Shown here piece by piece: positions 39,543 to 48,041 of a stretch of 56,851 bases of DNA. Each line of letters opens with the position of its first letter. The stretch's first letter is position 1. A program made the position numbers and the translations under genes. The notes beneath the pieces were generated by a model. It saw only the letters and a program-made list of their open reading frames with translations. It made no database searches and had not been told where the DNA came from. Origin of the DNA: CAJMSU01 sp964650315 (GTDB lineage Bacteria; Bacillota_I; Bacilli_A; RF39; UBA660); NCBI GenBank assembly GCA_964650315.1, contig CAZYQE010000007.1:1-56851 (forward strand), read 5' to 3'.

Positions 39543-41489
39543 TTAATTATTTGTTTTCATCTCAAACAATATATCTCTTAACTCCATAGCTCTTTCAAAA
39601 TCTAAGTTCTTAGCTGCTTCTTTCATCTCTTGTTCTATAAGATCTATATTCTTTTCTAATTCTTTCTTAGATACTTTCTTCTTAGTAGTAGATTCATCTA
39701 TATTAGATACTACTTCTCTTATTTCTTTAGTAATTGTTTTTGGAGTTATATTATGTTTTTTATTATATTCTTCTTGTATTTCTCTACGTCTTTTAGTCTC
39801 ATCTATAGCATATTTCATAGAGTCAGTTATATGATCTCCATACATAATAACATGTCCATTAGCATTTCTTGCACATCTACCAATAGTTTGGATTAAACTT
39901 CTACTACTACGTAAGAATCCTTCTTTATCAGCATCTAATATGGCAATTAAAGATACTTCTGGTATATCTAGTCCTTCTCTAAGAAGGTTAATACCTACTA
40001 TACAATCATATTTACCAGATCTTAAATCATGTATTATTTGTAATCTTTCTAAAGATTTAATTTCTGAATGAAGATAAGCTACTTTTATATCTAATTCTTT
40101 TAAGTAATTAGTTAATTCCTCTGACATTCTAATAGTTAAAGTAGTTATTAAGACTCTTTCGTTCTTTTTAATTCTTTCTTTTATCTCATCTACTAAGTCA
40201 TCTATTTGTCCTTCTGTCTTTCTAACTTCTACAGTTGGATCTAGAAGACCTGTTGGTCTAATGATTTGTTCTACATATTTGTTGTTTGTATGTTCTAGTT
40301 CTAAATCACCTGGTGTTGCGGATACATAGATAACTTGATTTATTTTATCTTCAAATTCATCATATTGTAGTGGTCTATTATCTAGAGCACTTGGTAATCT
40401 GAATCCATAATCAACTAAGTTTTGTTTACGAGCTCTATCTCCATTATACATTCCTCTTACTTGTGGAAGTGTTACATGAGATTCATCTACTACCAATAGA
40501 TAATCATCTGGGAAGAAATCCATTAAAGTAGTTGGGGTCTCTCCTTTTTTTCTTCCAGCCATAGGCGCTGAATAATTTTCTATACCAGAACAGAATCCTG
40601 TTTCTTCTAACATCTCTATATCATAGTTAGTTCTTTGCTCTAATCTTTCTGCAGCAACTAGTTTATTATCTTCTTTAAGTTCTACTAATCGTTCTGATAG
40701 TTCACTTTTTATTCTTTTAATAGCTTCTTTTAGTTTATCATCACTAACTACAAAGTGACTTGCTGGAAAGATACTTATTGTTTTCTTATTGTTTAGAACT
40801 GCTCCTGTAAGAGTATCTATTTCACTAATTCTATCTATTTCATCTCCAAAGAATTCTATTCTATAACCTCTTTGGTTTTGATAAGCAGGAATAATTTCTA
40901 GACTATCTCCTCTTACTCTAAAAGTTCCCCTTTTAAAATCTAGATCATTTCTTTCATAAAGCATTTCTACTAACTTAGTTAATACTTCATTTCTTTCTAC
41001 TTCTTCTCCTACAGATAGAGTTAACATTTTACCTTTATATTCATCTACTTCACCAATACCATATATACAAGAAACAGACGCAACTACTATAACATCATCA
41101 TATGTAAGTAAATTACTAGTAGCTTCATGTCTTAATTCATCTATTTCATCGTTTATAGATGAATCTTTTTCTATATATGTATCTGTTGATGGTACATATG
41201 CTTCTGGTTGATAGTAATCATAGTATGATATAAAGAAACATACGTGATTATTAGGAAATAATTCTTTTAATTCACTATATAATTGACCTGCAAGCGTTTT
41301 ATTATGGGCAAGTACTAGTGTTGGTTTATTTACTTCTTTAATAACATTTGCAATAGTAAATGTTTTTCCAGTACCTGTTGCACCTAGTAATACTTGTTCT
41401 TTTTTATTGGAGTTTATTCCGTCTACTAAAGATTTTATAGCTTCTGGTTGATCTCCACTAGGTTTATAATTAGATACTAAATTAAACAT
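39543..41489 (-). CDS. uvrB: Excinuclease ABC subunit B
   Basis: Helicase-like damage verification subunit that loads UvrC. 648 residues with Walker A GATGTGKTFT, the beta-hairpin block YYDYYQPEAYVPSTDTYIEK, DESHVTLPQ, helicase motif VI (QTIGRCARNANGHV), and a C-terminal UVR domain (IDLIEQEMKEAAKNLDFERA) for UvrA/UvrC contact. Divergent from the M23 lysin gene. Confidence 0.97.
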   Translation of the reverse strand: MFNLVSNYKPSGDQPEAIKSLVDGINSNKKEQVLLGATGTGKTFTIANVIKEVNKPTLVLAHNKTLAGQLYSELKELFPNNHVCFFISYYDYYQPEAYVPSTDTYIEKDSSINDEIDELRHEATSNLLTYDDVIVVASVSCIYGIGEVDEYKGKMLTLSVGEEVERNEVLTKLVEMLYERNDLDFKRGTFRVRGDSLEIIPAYQNQRGYRIEFFGDEIDRISEIDTLTGAVLNNKKTISIFPASHFVVSDDKLKEAIKRIKSELSERLVELKEDNKLVAAERLEQRTNYDIEMLEETGFCSGIENYSAPMAGRKKGETPTTLMDFFPDDYLLVVDESHVTLPQVRGMYNGDRARKQNLVDYGFRLPSALDNRPLQYDEFEDKINQVIYVSATPGDLELEHTNNKYVEQIIRPTGLLDPTVEVRKTEGQIDDLVDEIKERIKKNERVLITTLTIRMSEELTNYLKELDIKVAYLHSEIKSLERLQIIHDLRSGKYDCIVGINLLREGLDIPEVSLIAILDADKEGFLRSSRSLIQTIGRCARNANGHVIMYGDHITDSMKYAIDETKRRREIQEEYNKKHNITPKTITKEIREVVSNIDESTTKKKVSKKELEKNIDLIEQEMKEAAKNLDFERAMELRDILFEMKTNN

Positions 41490-41596
41490 AGAATCACCTC
41501 CTATAAATTTATATTATTTTAACATTATTTAATCCTTTTGTATATATTATCTATTTAATTATGTTTTTTATTCATATATTATACAAAGGAGGTTAT

Positions 41597-42400
41597 ATGA
41601 AAAAGGGAGAAAAATCTAAGATAGATGGTATTGAGAACTTTTTATGTCCTTTTACTGATATGTATATAACTCAAGGTGCTAATGAAGGTACTCATAAAGG
41701 TACTATGGGAGTTGATGTTAGAGGGAAAGTTTCTGGTACTAGGTATGCATATTATTCACCTTGTACTTTAAAGTGTATAAAAACATATCCTGAGTCTGGT
41801 CAAGTTATGTGGCAATCTACTAAAGCAGTTAGATGTCCTAATGGTTATATTGGGATAGTTACTTTAATGACTGCTCATGATGACTCTATGAATGCATATC
41901 CTGGATTAGTAGTTCCCCAAGGTAATAAGTTGGGTAATATGGGAACTAAAGGTAATGCGACTGGTGTTCATTGTCATATAGAGTGTTCGCAAGGAAATGA
42001 TACTTCTTGGTATAAGAATAAATATGGAATATATATGTTTAATAATGAAAAAGATTTAGATAGTGTTTGTTATTTTGATCATACTAATATAATGAATAGA
42101 AAAGAATATTTAAAACCTGTATATACATCATCTATTAAAGTAGAAAATGAAGGTAAAAACTATGTTAATTTACCACCACATATAGATACTTGGAGAGTTT
42201 ATAGAGTTAAAGATACTCCAGTAAAAAGAAATTCTATTGGTCTTCTTAGACCTAGTAAATTTAAAGGACTTAGTTATTATATATACAGTTATTTAAATCA
42301 TGGTAGTACATGTGAGATACAAACTAGAGATTATGGTAGATGTAAGATCTATATAAAAGATACTCCTGCAGTTATTACTATAGGATATTATAAGTATTAA
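41597..42400 (+). CDS. M23 endolysin-like peptidase without signal peptide
   Basis: 267 residues from the ATG at 41597, which follows AAAGGAGG. The N-terminal M23 (LytM) domain has His33 and Asp40 (THKGTMGVD), His94 (TAHDD) and the HxH pair His125/His127 (GVHCHIE), so the zinc site looks complete. The C-terminal part (WRVYRVKDTPVKRNSIGLLR...GRCKIYIKDTPAVITIGYY) reads as an SH3b-like wall-binding domain. There is no signal peptide or membrane helix, as in phage lysins that depend on a holin. It is the only plus-strand gene in a long minus-strand block, so a relic or domesticated phage lysin is plausible. Confidence 0.8.
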   Translation: MKKGEKSKIDGIENFLCPFTDMYITQGANEGTHKGTMGVDVRGKVSGTRYAYYSPCTLKCIKTYPESGQVMWQSTKAVRCPNGYIGIVTLMTAHDDSMNAYPGLVVPQGNKLGNMGTKGNATGVHCHIECSQGNDTSWYKNKYGIYMFNNEKDLDSVCYFDHTNIMNRKEYLKPVYTSSIKVENEGKNYVNLPPHIDTWRVYRVKDTPVKRNSIGLLRPSKFKGLSYYIYSYLNHGSTCEIQTRDYGRCKIYIKDTPAVITIGYYKY

Positions 42401-42427
42401 AAAAGACTATAATTATATAGTCTTATT
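42399..42427. terminator. Bidirectional terminator between the M23 lysin and the 168-residue gene
   Basis: Stem AAGACTAT (42403-42410) with ATAGTCTT (42417-42424), flanked by A and T runs; serves convergent genes. Confidence 0.85.
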
Positions 42428-42929
42428 CTTTTATAAAATATTTATATACTTCATTATTACCAATCTTTCTAATAATTGGTTTATCATAGAAATTATTTAA
42501 ATCAAATCTTTTTAATAATTTCTCTCTACTAGTACTACTAGTATATAAACTAACTAAAGTAGCAGTTGTATTCATATTAAGAGTATCTGTTTTAATACTT
42601 AGTTTCATTTTTCTATTATTTATATCTTTTATTTCTACTTTAAAGTCTTCATATGATTCATGTTCCCATACTCCATTATTATTAACAGATATAGTAACAT
42701 TACCTATCTTTCCTTCATATTTAGTATTTTCTAAATCATCTACTTTATTTATTCCTTCTATATCTATTTTAGCTTCTATAGCACCACTTACTACATTATC
42801 TTTAAATACTGATGGATAAAATTCTGTATTAATGATTAGTGTTATTACATTTTTATCTTCAAATACTCTATATCTTATATTAGCTTCACTAAATTTTTCT
42901 TCAAATTTTATATTATTAATCTTTATCAT
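42423..42929 (-). CDS. Unknown protein
   Basis: 168 residues, not recognised. Soluble, beta-rich pattern (ISVNNNGVWEHESYEDFKVE, then MKLSIKTDTLNMNTTATLVSLY), no Cys, no signal peptide. It lies between the M23 lysin and the ftsEX unit, monocistronic. Confidence 0.7.
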   Translation of the reverse strand: MIKINNIKFEEKFSEANIRYRVFEDKNVITLIINTEFYPSVFKDNVVSGAIEAKIDIEGINKVDDLENTKYEGKIGNVTISVNNNGVWEHESYEDFKVEIKDINNRKMKLSIKTDTLNMNTTATLVSLYTSSTSREKLLKRFDLNNFYDKPIIRKIGNNEVYKYFIKE

Positions 42930-42978
42930 AGTAACTCCTTTTCTTGTTTATTATAATACTTAATATTTATTTTATCAA

Positions 42979-43002
42979 TAAAAAAGAAGCCTAAGCTTCT
43001 TA
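42979..43002 (-). terminator. Terminator of the ftsEX-hydrolase unit
   Basis: Stem AAGAAGC (42984-42990) with GCTTCTT (42995-43001) and loop CTAA, then a U run on the complement. Confidence 0.85.
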
Positions 43003-44205
43003 TCTTGTACTCCAACTACTTGGTAGAGATACATAAGTAGCAGGATTTATTGTACTGTATTGGTATTGAGCCCATGTACATCCACCACCTGCAGATTTCC
43101 AATCACATGTTGTTAACTCTAAATGAAGATGTGGACCAGTTGAGTATCCTGTATTACCCATTCTACCTATTTGTGTGTTAAGACCAACAGTTTGTCCAAC
43201 ACTTACTGACCAACTACTTAAATGCGCATATGTTGAATATATAATTCTTCCACCAACATTATGTCTTACTTTAAGAACTAAAGCTCCATAATAATCATAA
43301 TATTTGGCACTTACTTGTCCAACAGCTATTGGATAAATAGGTATTGTTTTATTACTACTAGATAAATCAACACCCATATGAGCTGTTCCTCTATAACCTT
43401 GTGTTACATATCCATGTTGCATTGGTCTAGCAAATCCATTGGCGCTTGGAGTATATCCTCCACCGCCTCCACCGTGTGAACCACTTGATGATCTGGGAAC
43501 CATTCTAGCATAATATCTAGATGTACAACTTTGTACTGATTCATTTCTTCCACAACCCATTCTCTTCAAGTCTCTTATTTGTTGTTTAGCTGCTTTTATT
43601 TGTTCTTCTAATCCTGGCATTGCGGCTTTTAATGATGCAGTATCTGCATTTATTTTTTCTTTTTCACTTTCTAGTTCTTTATTTAATTTTTTTAATTCTA
43701 CTTTTTTAGATGCTAAATCTTTTTGTCTTCTTTCGTTCTTTTTAATTAAAGCATCTAATTCTTTCATAATATTGTCATTATATTCAGTTAATTGTTCTAC
43801 TACAGACATTCTATAAATCATATCTGTAATACTTTTAGCTCCAAAAGCATATTCTAAATAAACATTTTCACCATTAGATATTTGATAATATTCCATTATC
43901 TTTTTACTTTCAGCTTTTTTCTCTTTTATTTTTCTATTGCTTTCGTTTATTTCTCTTTGTAGTCTTCTAATATCACTTTCTGCTTGAGCCATTTGAGATT
44001 GAATATTTTTGATTTTTTGTTTTATTTGAGCTACTTCTCTATCATTCTTAGCAACTTTATTCTTCTTTGCTTCTAACTCTGCTGTATACTTATTAACTTC
44101 TGCTTCAAATTGACTTATTGTTTTAGCTTCAGCATCTATAGGTAGTATTGTATAAGATACTATAAGTGATAAAACAACAATTCCAACTATTACTTTCTTC
44201 ATCAT
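43000..44205 (-). CDS. Secreted coiled-coil M23 peptidoglycan hydrolase (PcsB/CwlO/EnvC-like)
   Basis: 401 residues. Signal peptide (MKKVIVGIVVLSLIVSYTIL), then a long coiled coil from about 30 to 215 rich in Lys, Glu and Gln. A Ser/Gly linker (SSSGSHGGGGGGYTPS) leads into a C-terminal M23 domain with AHMGVDL, YSTYAHL and GPHLHLEL. Coiled-coil hydrolases of this layout are activated from across the membrane by FtsEX (PcsB in streptococci, CwlO in Bacillus). It is encoded right after ftsX, overlapping it by 4 bases, which strongly supports that role. Confidence 0.92.
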   Translation of the reverse strand: MMKKVIVGIVVLSLIVSYTILPIDAEAKTISQFEAEVNKYTAELEAKKNKVAKNDREVAQIKQKIKNIQSQMAQAESDIRRLQREINESNRKIKEKKAESKKIMEYYQISNGENVYLEYAFGAKSITDMIYRMSVVEQLTEYNDNIMKELDALIKKNERRQKDLASKKVELKKLNKELESEKEKINADTASLKAAMPGLEEQIKAAKQQIRDLKRMGCGRNESVQSCTSRYYARMVPRSSSGSHGGGGGGYTPSANGFARPMQHGYVTQGYRGTAHMGVDLSSSNKTIPIYPIAVGQVSAKYYDYYGALVLKVRHNVGGRIIYSTYAHLSSWSVSVGQTVGLNTQIGRMGNTGYSTGPHLHLELTTCDWKSAGGGCTWAQYQYSTINPATYVSLPSSWSTR

Positions 44206-45101
44206 ATTTTTAAATACTTCCTTACGGCACCGGCACTACCAACCATACCAACTATTATACCAATTATTAATACTGCAATTGAAGTATTATATATAAATGG
44301 TTCAGGTTTAATTAATCTAATTAATTCTGAGAACAAGTGACCATGATAATGATTATAGAAAGCTGTATATCCATATGTAGTAAATATAATTGGAATTATA
44401 GATCCAAATATTCCTAAGATCATACCTTCTATAATAAATGGTGTTTTAATAGTAAAATTACTTGCTCCTACTAATCTCATTATTCCTATTTCTCTACGTC
44501 TTGCAGAAATAGTTAATTTAATTGTATTAATAATTAGGAATACTGTTACTACTACTAATGCTATAACTACTATATAAGTTCCTTTCTCTACTGATGAGAA
44601 AGCACTAATCATTTTATCAACCATTCCTTCTCCATATCTAACTACTGCAACTTTATCTATCTTTTGGATATTTTTAGCTGTTGTAGCTATTTTCCTAACA
44701 TTCTTTACTTTTACTTGGAAAGTATCTTTTAATGGAGATTCTTTTCCTTCCCAACCATCTAATACTGTATTAAATACATCTGATTCTTCTTGCATCTTTT
44801 GTTTTACTTCTTCTTTAGATTGAAATGTATATTTATCAACGTTCTTATTACTTTCTAATTCTCTTTTAACAGCTTCTACATTATCTGGAGTTGCATCATT
44901 ATCTAAAAATACTACTATAGTTAAATCTTTTTCTATTTCTTTAGTGAAATTTTGGACATTTAAAGACGCCATAATAGCAATAGATACTATTATTAGAGTT
45001 ATTGTAATACAAGAAATTGAAGCTAATGATAAACTAAAATTTCTTATAGCACTTTTAAATGCATCTCTTATACTTCTTCCTAACATTCTAAACAATTTCA
45101 T
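44202..45101 (-). CDS. ftsX: Cell division ABC transporter permease FtsX
   Basis: 299 residues with four transmembrane helices (SLASISCITITLIIVSIAIM, then IVVIALVVVTVFLIINTIKL, and two near the end). An external loop of about 120 residues after TM1 (FLDNDATPDNVEAVKRELES) binds the hydrolase coiled coil. The cytoplasmic SARRREIGIMRLVGAS motif couples to FtsE. It overlaps ftsE by 14 bases and the hydrolase gene by 4. Confidence 0.96.
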   Translation of the reverse strand: MKLFRMLGRSIRDAFKSAIRNFSLSLASISCITITLIIVSIAIMASLNVQNFTKEIEKDLTIVVFLDNDATPDNVEAVKRELESNKNVDKYTFQSKEEVKQKMQEESDVFNTVLDGWEGKESPLKDTFQVKVKNVRKIATTAKNIQKIDKVAVVRYGEGMVDKMISAFSSVEKGTYIVVIALVVVTVFLIINTIKLTISARRREIGIMRLVGASNFTIKTPFIIEGMILGIFGSIIPIIFTTYGYTAFYNHYHGHLFSELIRLIKPEPFIYNTSIAVLIIGIIVGMVGSAGAVRKYLKI

Positions 45102-45786
45102 TTTTATAAGTTCCTTTCTTACTAAAGCTTATTAAGCGTCCTTCTTTTAATGATAAAACTTGCTTTTTCATTTTATTAACTATATCTTTATCATGAGTAG
45201 CCATAACTATTGTAGTACCTCTGCTTTTATTAATATCTTCTAATACTTTCATTATTTCCATACTACGTTCTGGATCTAAGTTACCGGTAGGTTCATCACA
45301 TAGTAATAATTTAGGATCATTAACGATTGCTCTTGCAATAGCAACTCTTTGTTGTTCTCCACCAGATAATTGGTTTGGATAGTTATGAACTTTATTCTTT
45401 AATCCTACTTCTTCTAAAGCTTTTAATACTTTCTTTCTAGTAATATCTTTTTTAGCACCAATAACTTCCATAGCAAAAGCTACATTTTCATATACTGTTA
45501 GTTTTGGTAATAATCTATAATCTTGGAAAACTATTCCTAGTTTTCTTCTTAATTTATATACTTTTTTATTTCTTAATTTAGCAACATTAAGACCACCTAC
45601 ATTTATTTGTCCTTTAGTAGGTTTTTCTTCTCTATATAACATCTTAATTAATGTAGATTTACCACTACCTGATCCACCTATTACAAAAGTAAAAGACCCC
45701 TTCTTTAGAGATATATTTAAATCATATATAGCTGTAACACCATTTTTGTATTTTTTTTCTACATTTTTTAAGTCAATAAACTCCAT
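45088..45786 (-). CDS. ftsE: Cell division ABC transporter ATPase FtsE
   Basis: 232-residue ATPase: Walker A GGSGSGKSTLIK, Q-loop FQDYRLLP, signature LSGGEQQRVAIARA, Walker B LLLCDEPTGNLD, and H-loop ATHDKD. With FtsX it controls the peptidoglycan hydrolase encoded two genes on. The unit has an extended -10 promoter with a perfect Spo0A-box sequence within the spacer. Confidence 0.97.
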   Translation of the reverse strand: MEFIDLKNVEKKYKNGVTAIYDLNISLKKGSFTFVIGGSGSGKSTLIKMLYREEKPTKGQINVGGLNVAKLRNKKVYKLRRKLGIVFQDYRLLPKLTVYENVAFAMEVIGAKKDITRKKVLKALEEVGLKNKVHNYPNQLSGGEQQRVAIARAIVNDPKLLLCDEPTGNLDPERSMEIMKVLEDINKSRGTTIVMATHDKDIVNKMKKQVLSLKEGRLISFSKKGTYKNEIV

Positions 45787-45811
45787 AAAATACCTCCATA
45801 TAGTATAAATT

Positions 45812-45820
45812 ATTATACCA
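45812..45820 (-). promoter_or_regulatory. Extended -10 promoter of the ftsEX unit
   Basis: TGGTATAAT on the complement, about 25 bases before the ftsE ATG. The -35 position is only a T run. Confidence 0.6.
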
Positions 45821-45823
45821 TAT

Positions 45824-45834
45824 TTTTCGACAAA
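45824..45834 (-). promoter_or_regulatory. Candidate Spo0A box in the ftsEX promoter
   Basis: TTTGTCGAAAA on the complement (45834-45824) matches the Bacillus 0A box. It covers about -19 to -29 relative to the predicted start point, a position more consistent with repression than with class II activation. FtsEX is known to affect entry into sporulation in Bacillus; the regulatory link here is inference. Confidence 0.45.
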
Positions 45835-45862
45835 AAAAAAGATACATACTTATATCTTTTTT
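45833..45862 (-). terminator. Terminator of the prfB-yitT unit
   Basis: Stem AAAAGATA (45837-45844) with TATCTTTT (45853-45860), followed on the complement by a U run. Its U run overlaps the Spo0A-box sequence. Confidence 0.65.
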
Positions 45863-45885
45863 ACTAAATTGTCTATTATTGTTAA

Positions 45886-46767
45886 TTACTTTCCACCTTC
45901 TACTTGATAGGCATCTGTTACTACAAAGAAGACATCTTTATCTATTAATTTTATACCTTCTGTTACTCTAAAATATTCTCTTGTTGGAACAACAGCTAAA
46001 AGCGCTGTTCTTTTAGTATCTAGAAAGGCTCCTTTTACGTTTAAAACTGTAACACTATGATGCATTCCATTTATAAGATAATCTTTAACCTTTTTATCTT
46101 CTTTAGTAATTATATAGAAAGCTTTTCTATCTGATATACCTAGTATAATTTTATCTGACATTATACTAACACAATAAAGTATAATAATTGAATACATAAA
46201 TCTAGTAGGTCCAAATACTATGGCAGATAATAATACTATTAATCCATCTGTTAAAATAATAGAAGTTCCTACACTAATTTTTCCATATTTAGAAACAATA
46301 TGACTTAAAACATCTGTTCCTCCTGTAGAGAATCCTGCTTTAAATATCATACCTCCACCAATACCTAATAATACTCCTCCAAATACTGCTGATAATAATA
46401 ATTCACTTGTATCTATATGAAAATAAGTATTAATATTAGTAGTTAAAAATACTAATAATGGAAACATTATAGAACCTAATATAGTATTTTTGGTTTTCTC
46501 CTTACCCATAGTGAAATAACATATCATTAAAAGTAATATATTACCTACTAAAATAGTAATATAATTATCTATTTTAAATAAATAATTAAATAATACAGCT
46601 ATACCACTAACTCCTCCAGCTACTAAGTTATTAGGTGCTAGAAATATATTAAAAGCTATTGCCGAAATAAGACATCCTATAAAGAATTGTATATATCTTT
46701 TTACTTTTGATTTAGAATTAATAGCTTTTAATATTTCTGAGTTTCTATTTCTTGTAAATATATTCAT
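45886..46767 (-). CDS. YitT family membrane protein (DUF161 + DUF2179)
   Basis: 293 residues. Five or so hydrophobic segments carry the family repeats FLAPNNLVAGGVSGIA and KAGFSTGGTDVLSHIVSKYG. The soluble C-terminal DUF2179 domain is about 80 residues (LDTKRTALLAVVPTREYFRV). It is the same kind of gene as yvjA, which lies near prfB-ftsEX in Bacillus. It starts right at the prfB stop and is probably co-translated. Transport role suspected but not established. Confidence 0.9.
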   Translation of the reverse strand: MNIFTRNRNSEILKAINSKSKVKRYIQFFIGCLISAIAFNIFLAPNNLVAGGVSGIAVLFNYLFKIDNYITILVGNILLLMICYFTMGKEKTKNTILGSIMFPLLVFLTTNINTYFHIDTSELLLSAVFGGVLLGIGGGMIFKAGFSTGGTDVLSHIVSKYGKISVGTSIILTDGLIVLLSAIVFGPTRFMYSIIILYCVSIMSDKIILGISDRKAFYIITKEDKKVKDYLINGMHHSVTVLNVKGAFLDTKRTALLAVVPTREYFRVTEGIKLIDKDVFFVVTDAYQVEGGK

Positions 46768-46768
46768 A

Positions 46769-47864
46769 TTATAGCTCCTTTTTTAAATTTGCTTCTATAA
46801 ATAAATTAATATCTCCATCTAATACTTTATCTACATTACTAGTTTCTACATTAGTTCTATGATCTTTAACCATAGAATATGGATGCATAACATAACTTCT
46901 TATTTGAGATCCGAAATCTATATTCATTTGATCCCCTTTTATTTTGTTTAATTCTTTTTCTTGTTTTTCTAATTCTAAAAGTAATAATTTATTCTTTAAT
47001 ACTTTTAGAGCTTGTTCTTTGTTTTGAATTTGACTTCTTTCATTTTGACAAGTTACTACTATCTTAGTAGGTAGATGAGTAATTCTAACTGCTGAATCTG
47101 TTGTATTTACTCCTTGTCCTCCTGCTCCTGTTGATCTATATACATCTATTTTTAAGTCTTTTTCATCAATCTCTACATCATTGTTTTGTTCTATTTCTGG
47201 GGTTACTTCTATGGATGCAAAAGATGTATGTCTTCTATTATTAGAATCAAATGGTGATAATCTTACTAATCTATGAACACCTTTTTCATTCTTTAAATAT
47301 CCATAAGCATTAGTACCTTTAATTAACATGGTAACACTCTTAATACCAGCTTCATCACCATCTTGATAATCAAGTATATCTATTTTATAGCCCTCTTTTT
47401 CACAGTATCTAGTATACATTCTATAAAGCATAGAAGCCCAATCACAAGACTCTGTTCCTCCTGCTCCTGGATGTATTTCTAAAATACAGTTATTTTTATC
47501 ATATGGTCCACTTAAATAAGCGTTTAAAGATACTTCATCTATATCTTTCTTTAAATTAGTTAATTCTTCTTCTATAATATTTAACATATCAAAATCATTA
47601 GCTTCTAAAGAGTCAATTAATTCGTTATCAGAGTCCAATTTTTCTTTAACACTAATAATACTAGAAGTAATATTCTTTAAATCACTAAGTTTTGAAACAA
47701 CTTTTTCGCTTTCTTCTTTATTATCCCAAAAATTAGGTTTAGTCATTTCTTCTTCTAAAGATTTAATTTCTTCTATTTTTTTATCTATGTCAAAGTAACC
47801 TCCATAGTTCTTTAACTTTTATAGTTTCTTCTAATAATTCTTTCTTTAAATCACTTTTTTCCAT
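46769..47864 (-). CDS. prfB: Peptide chain release factor 2, with programmed +1 frameshift
   Basis: RF2 reads UAA and UGA and releases the finished chain. Translation starts at the ATG at 47862-47864 (MEKSDLKKELLEETIKVKEL) and reads 24 codons to CTT. It meets an in-frame TGA (47790-47792) and continues in the +1 frame with GAC at 47791-47789. The joined protein is about 364 residues, the normal length. The anticodon-like SPF (RLSPFDSN) and the catalytic GGQ (GAGGQGVN) are present. This is the classic autoregulatory frameshift, not a mutation. yitT follows directly. Confidence 0.97.
47789..47805 (-). other. RF2 programmed frameshift site
   Basis: On the complement: TGGAGG (internal Shine-Dalgarno-like), then TTA CTT TGA C. 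The slippery CTT followed by TGA and a C is the conserved bacterial RF2 shift signal. The distance from GGAGG to CTT is three bases, as in other species. Confidence 0.97.
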
Positions 47865-47971
47865 ATTATCCTCTTTTCTATTGTACCCATTTATTAGTTA
47901 TAAATTAACATATTAGGTAAATATTTTCAATTTTTTGTATACTTTTATTAGTAATTACATATATTATTATT

Positions 47972-48041
47972 GAGGAAGGTTCACTGTATAATGTGAAGAT
48001 CCTCTATAAATAGATTGGGAGCCATTATGGCTCCTTTTTTT
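47972..48041 (+). ncRNA. Candidate small RNA with two hairpins and intrinsic terminator
   Basis: A plus-strand unit in the 175-base gap between prfB and nfnB. The first hairpin pairs GAGGA (47972-47976) with TCCTC (48000-48004) and TTCAC (47980-47984) with GTGAA (47993-47997), with an AGG/GA internal loop and an 8-base apical loop. A short AU linker and GGGAGCC (48017-48023) with GGCTCC (48029-48034) follow, then seven T, a proper intrinsic terminator for the plus strand. A TATATT -10-like sequence ends about 6 bases before the first hairpin, with a weak TTGTAT 19 bases further up. No plus-strand gene precedes it, so the terminator needs a local transcript. I do not recognise a known RNA class. 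Confidence 0.45.
48017..48041 (+). terminator. Intrinsic terminator on the plus strand next to nfnB
   Basis: GC-rich stem GGAGCC/GGCTCC with a 5-base loop and a T7 run on the plus strand. The T run overlaps the nfnB stop codon. It might also end nfnB transcripts coming from the right, but there is no U run in that direction. Confidence 0.75.

Noticed and set aside
46769..47864. prfB as a frameshifted pseudogene
   Set aside because: The break is the conserved TTA CTT TGA C signal with an internal GGAGG, so it is programmed.
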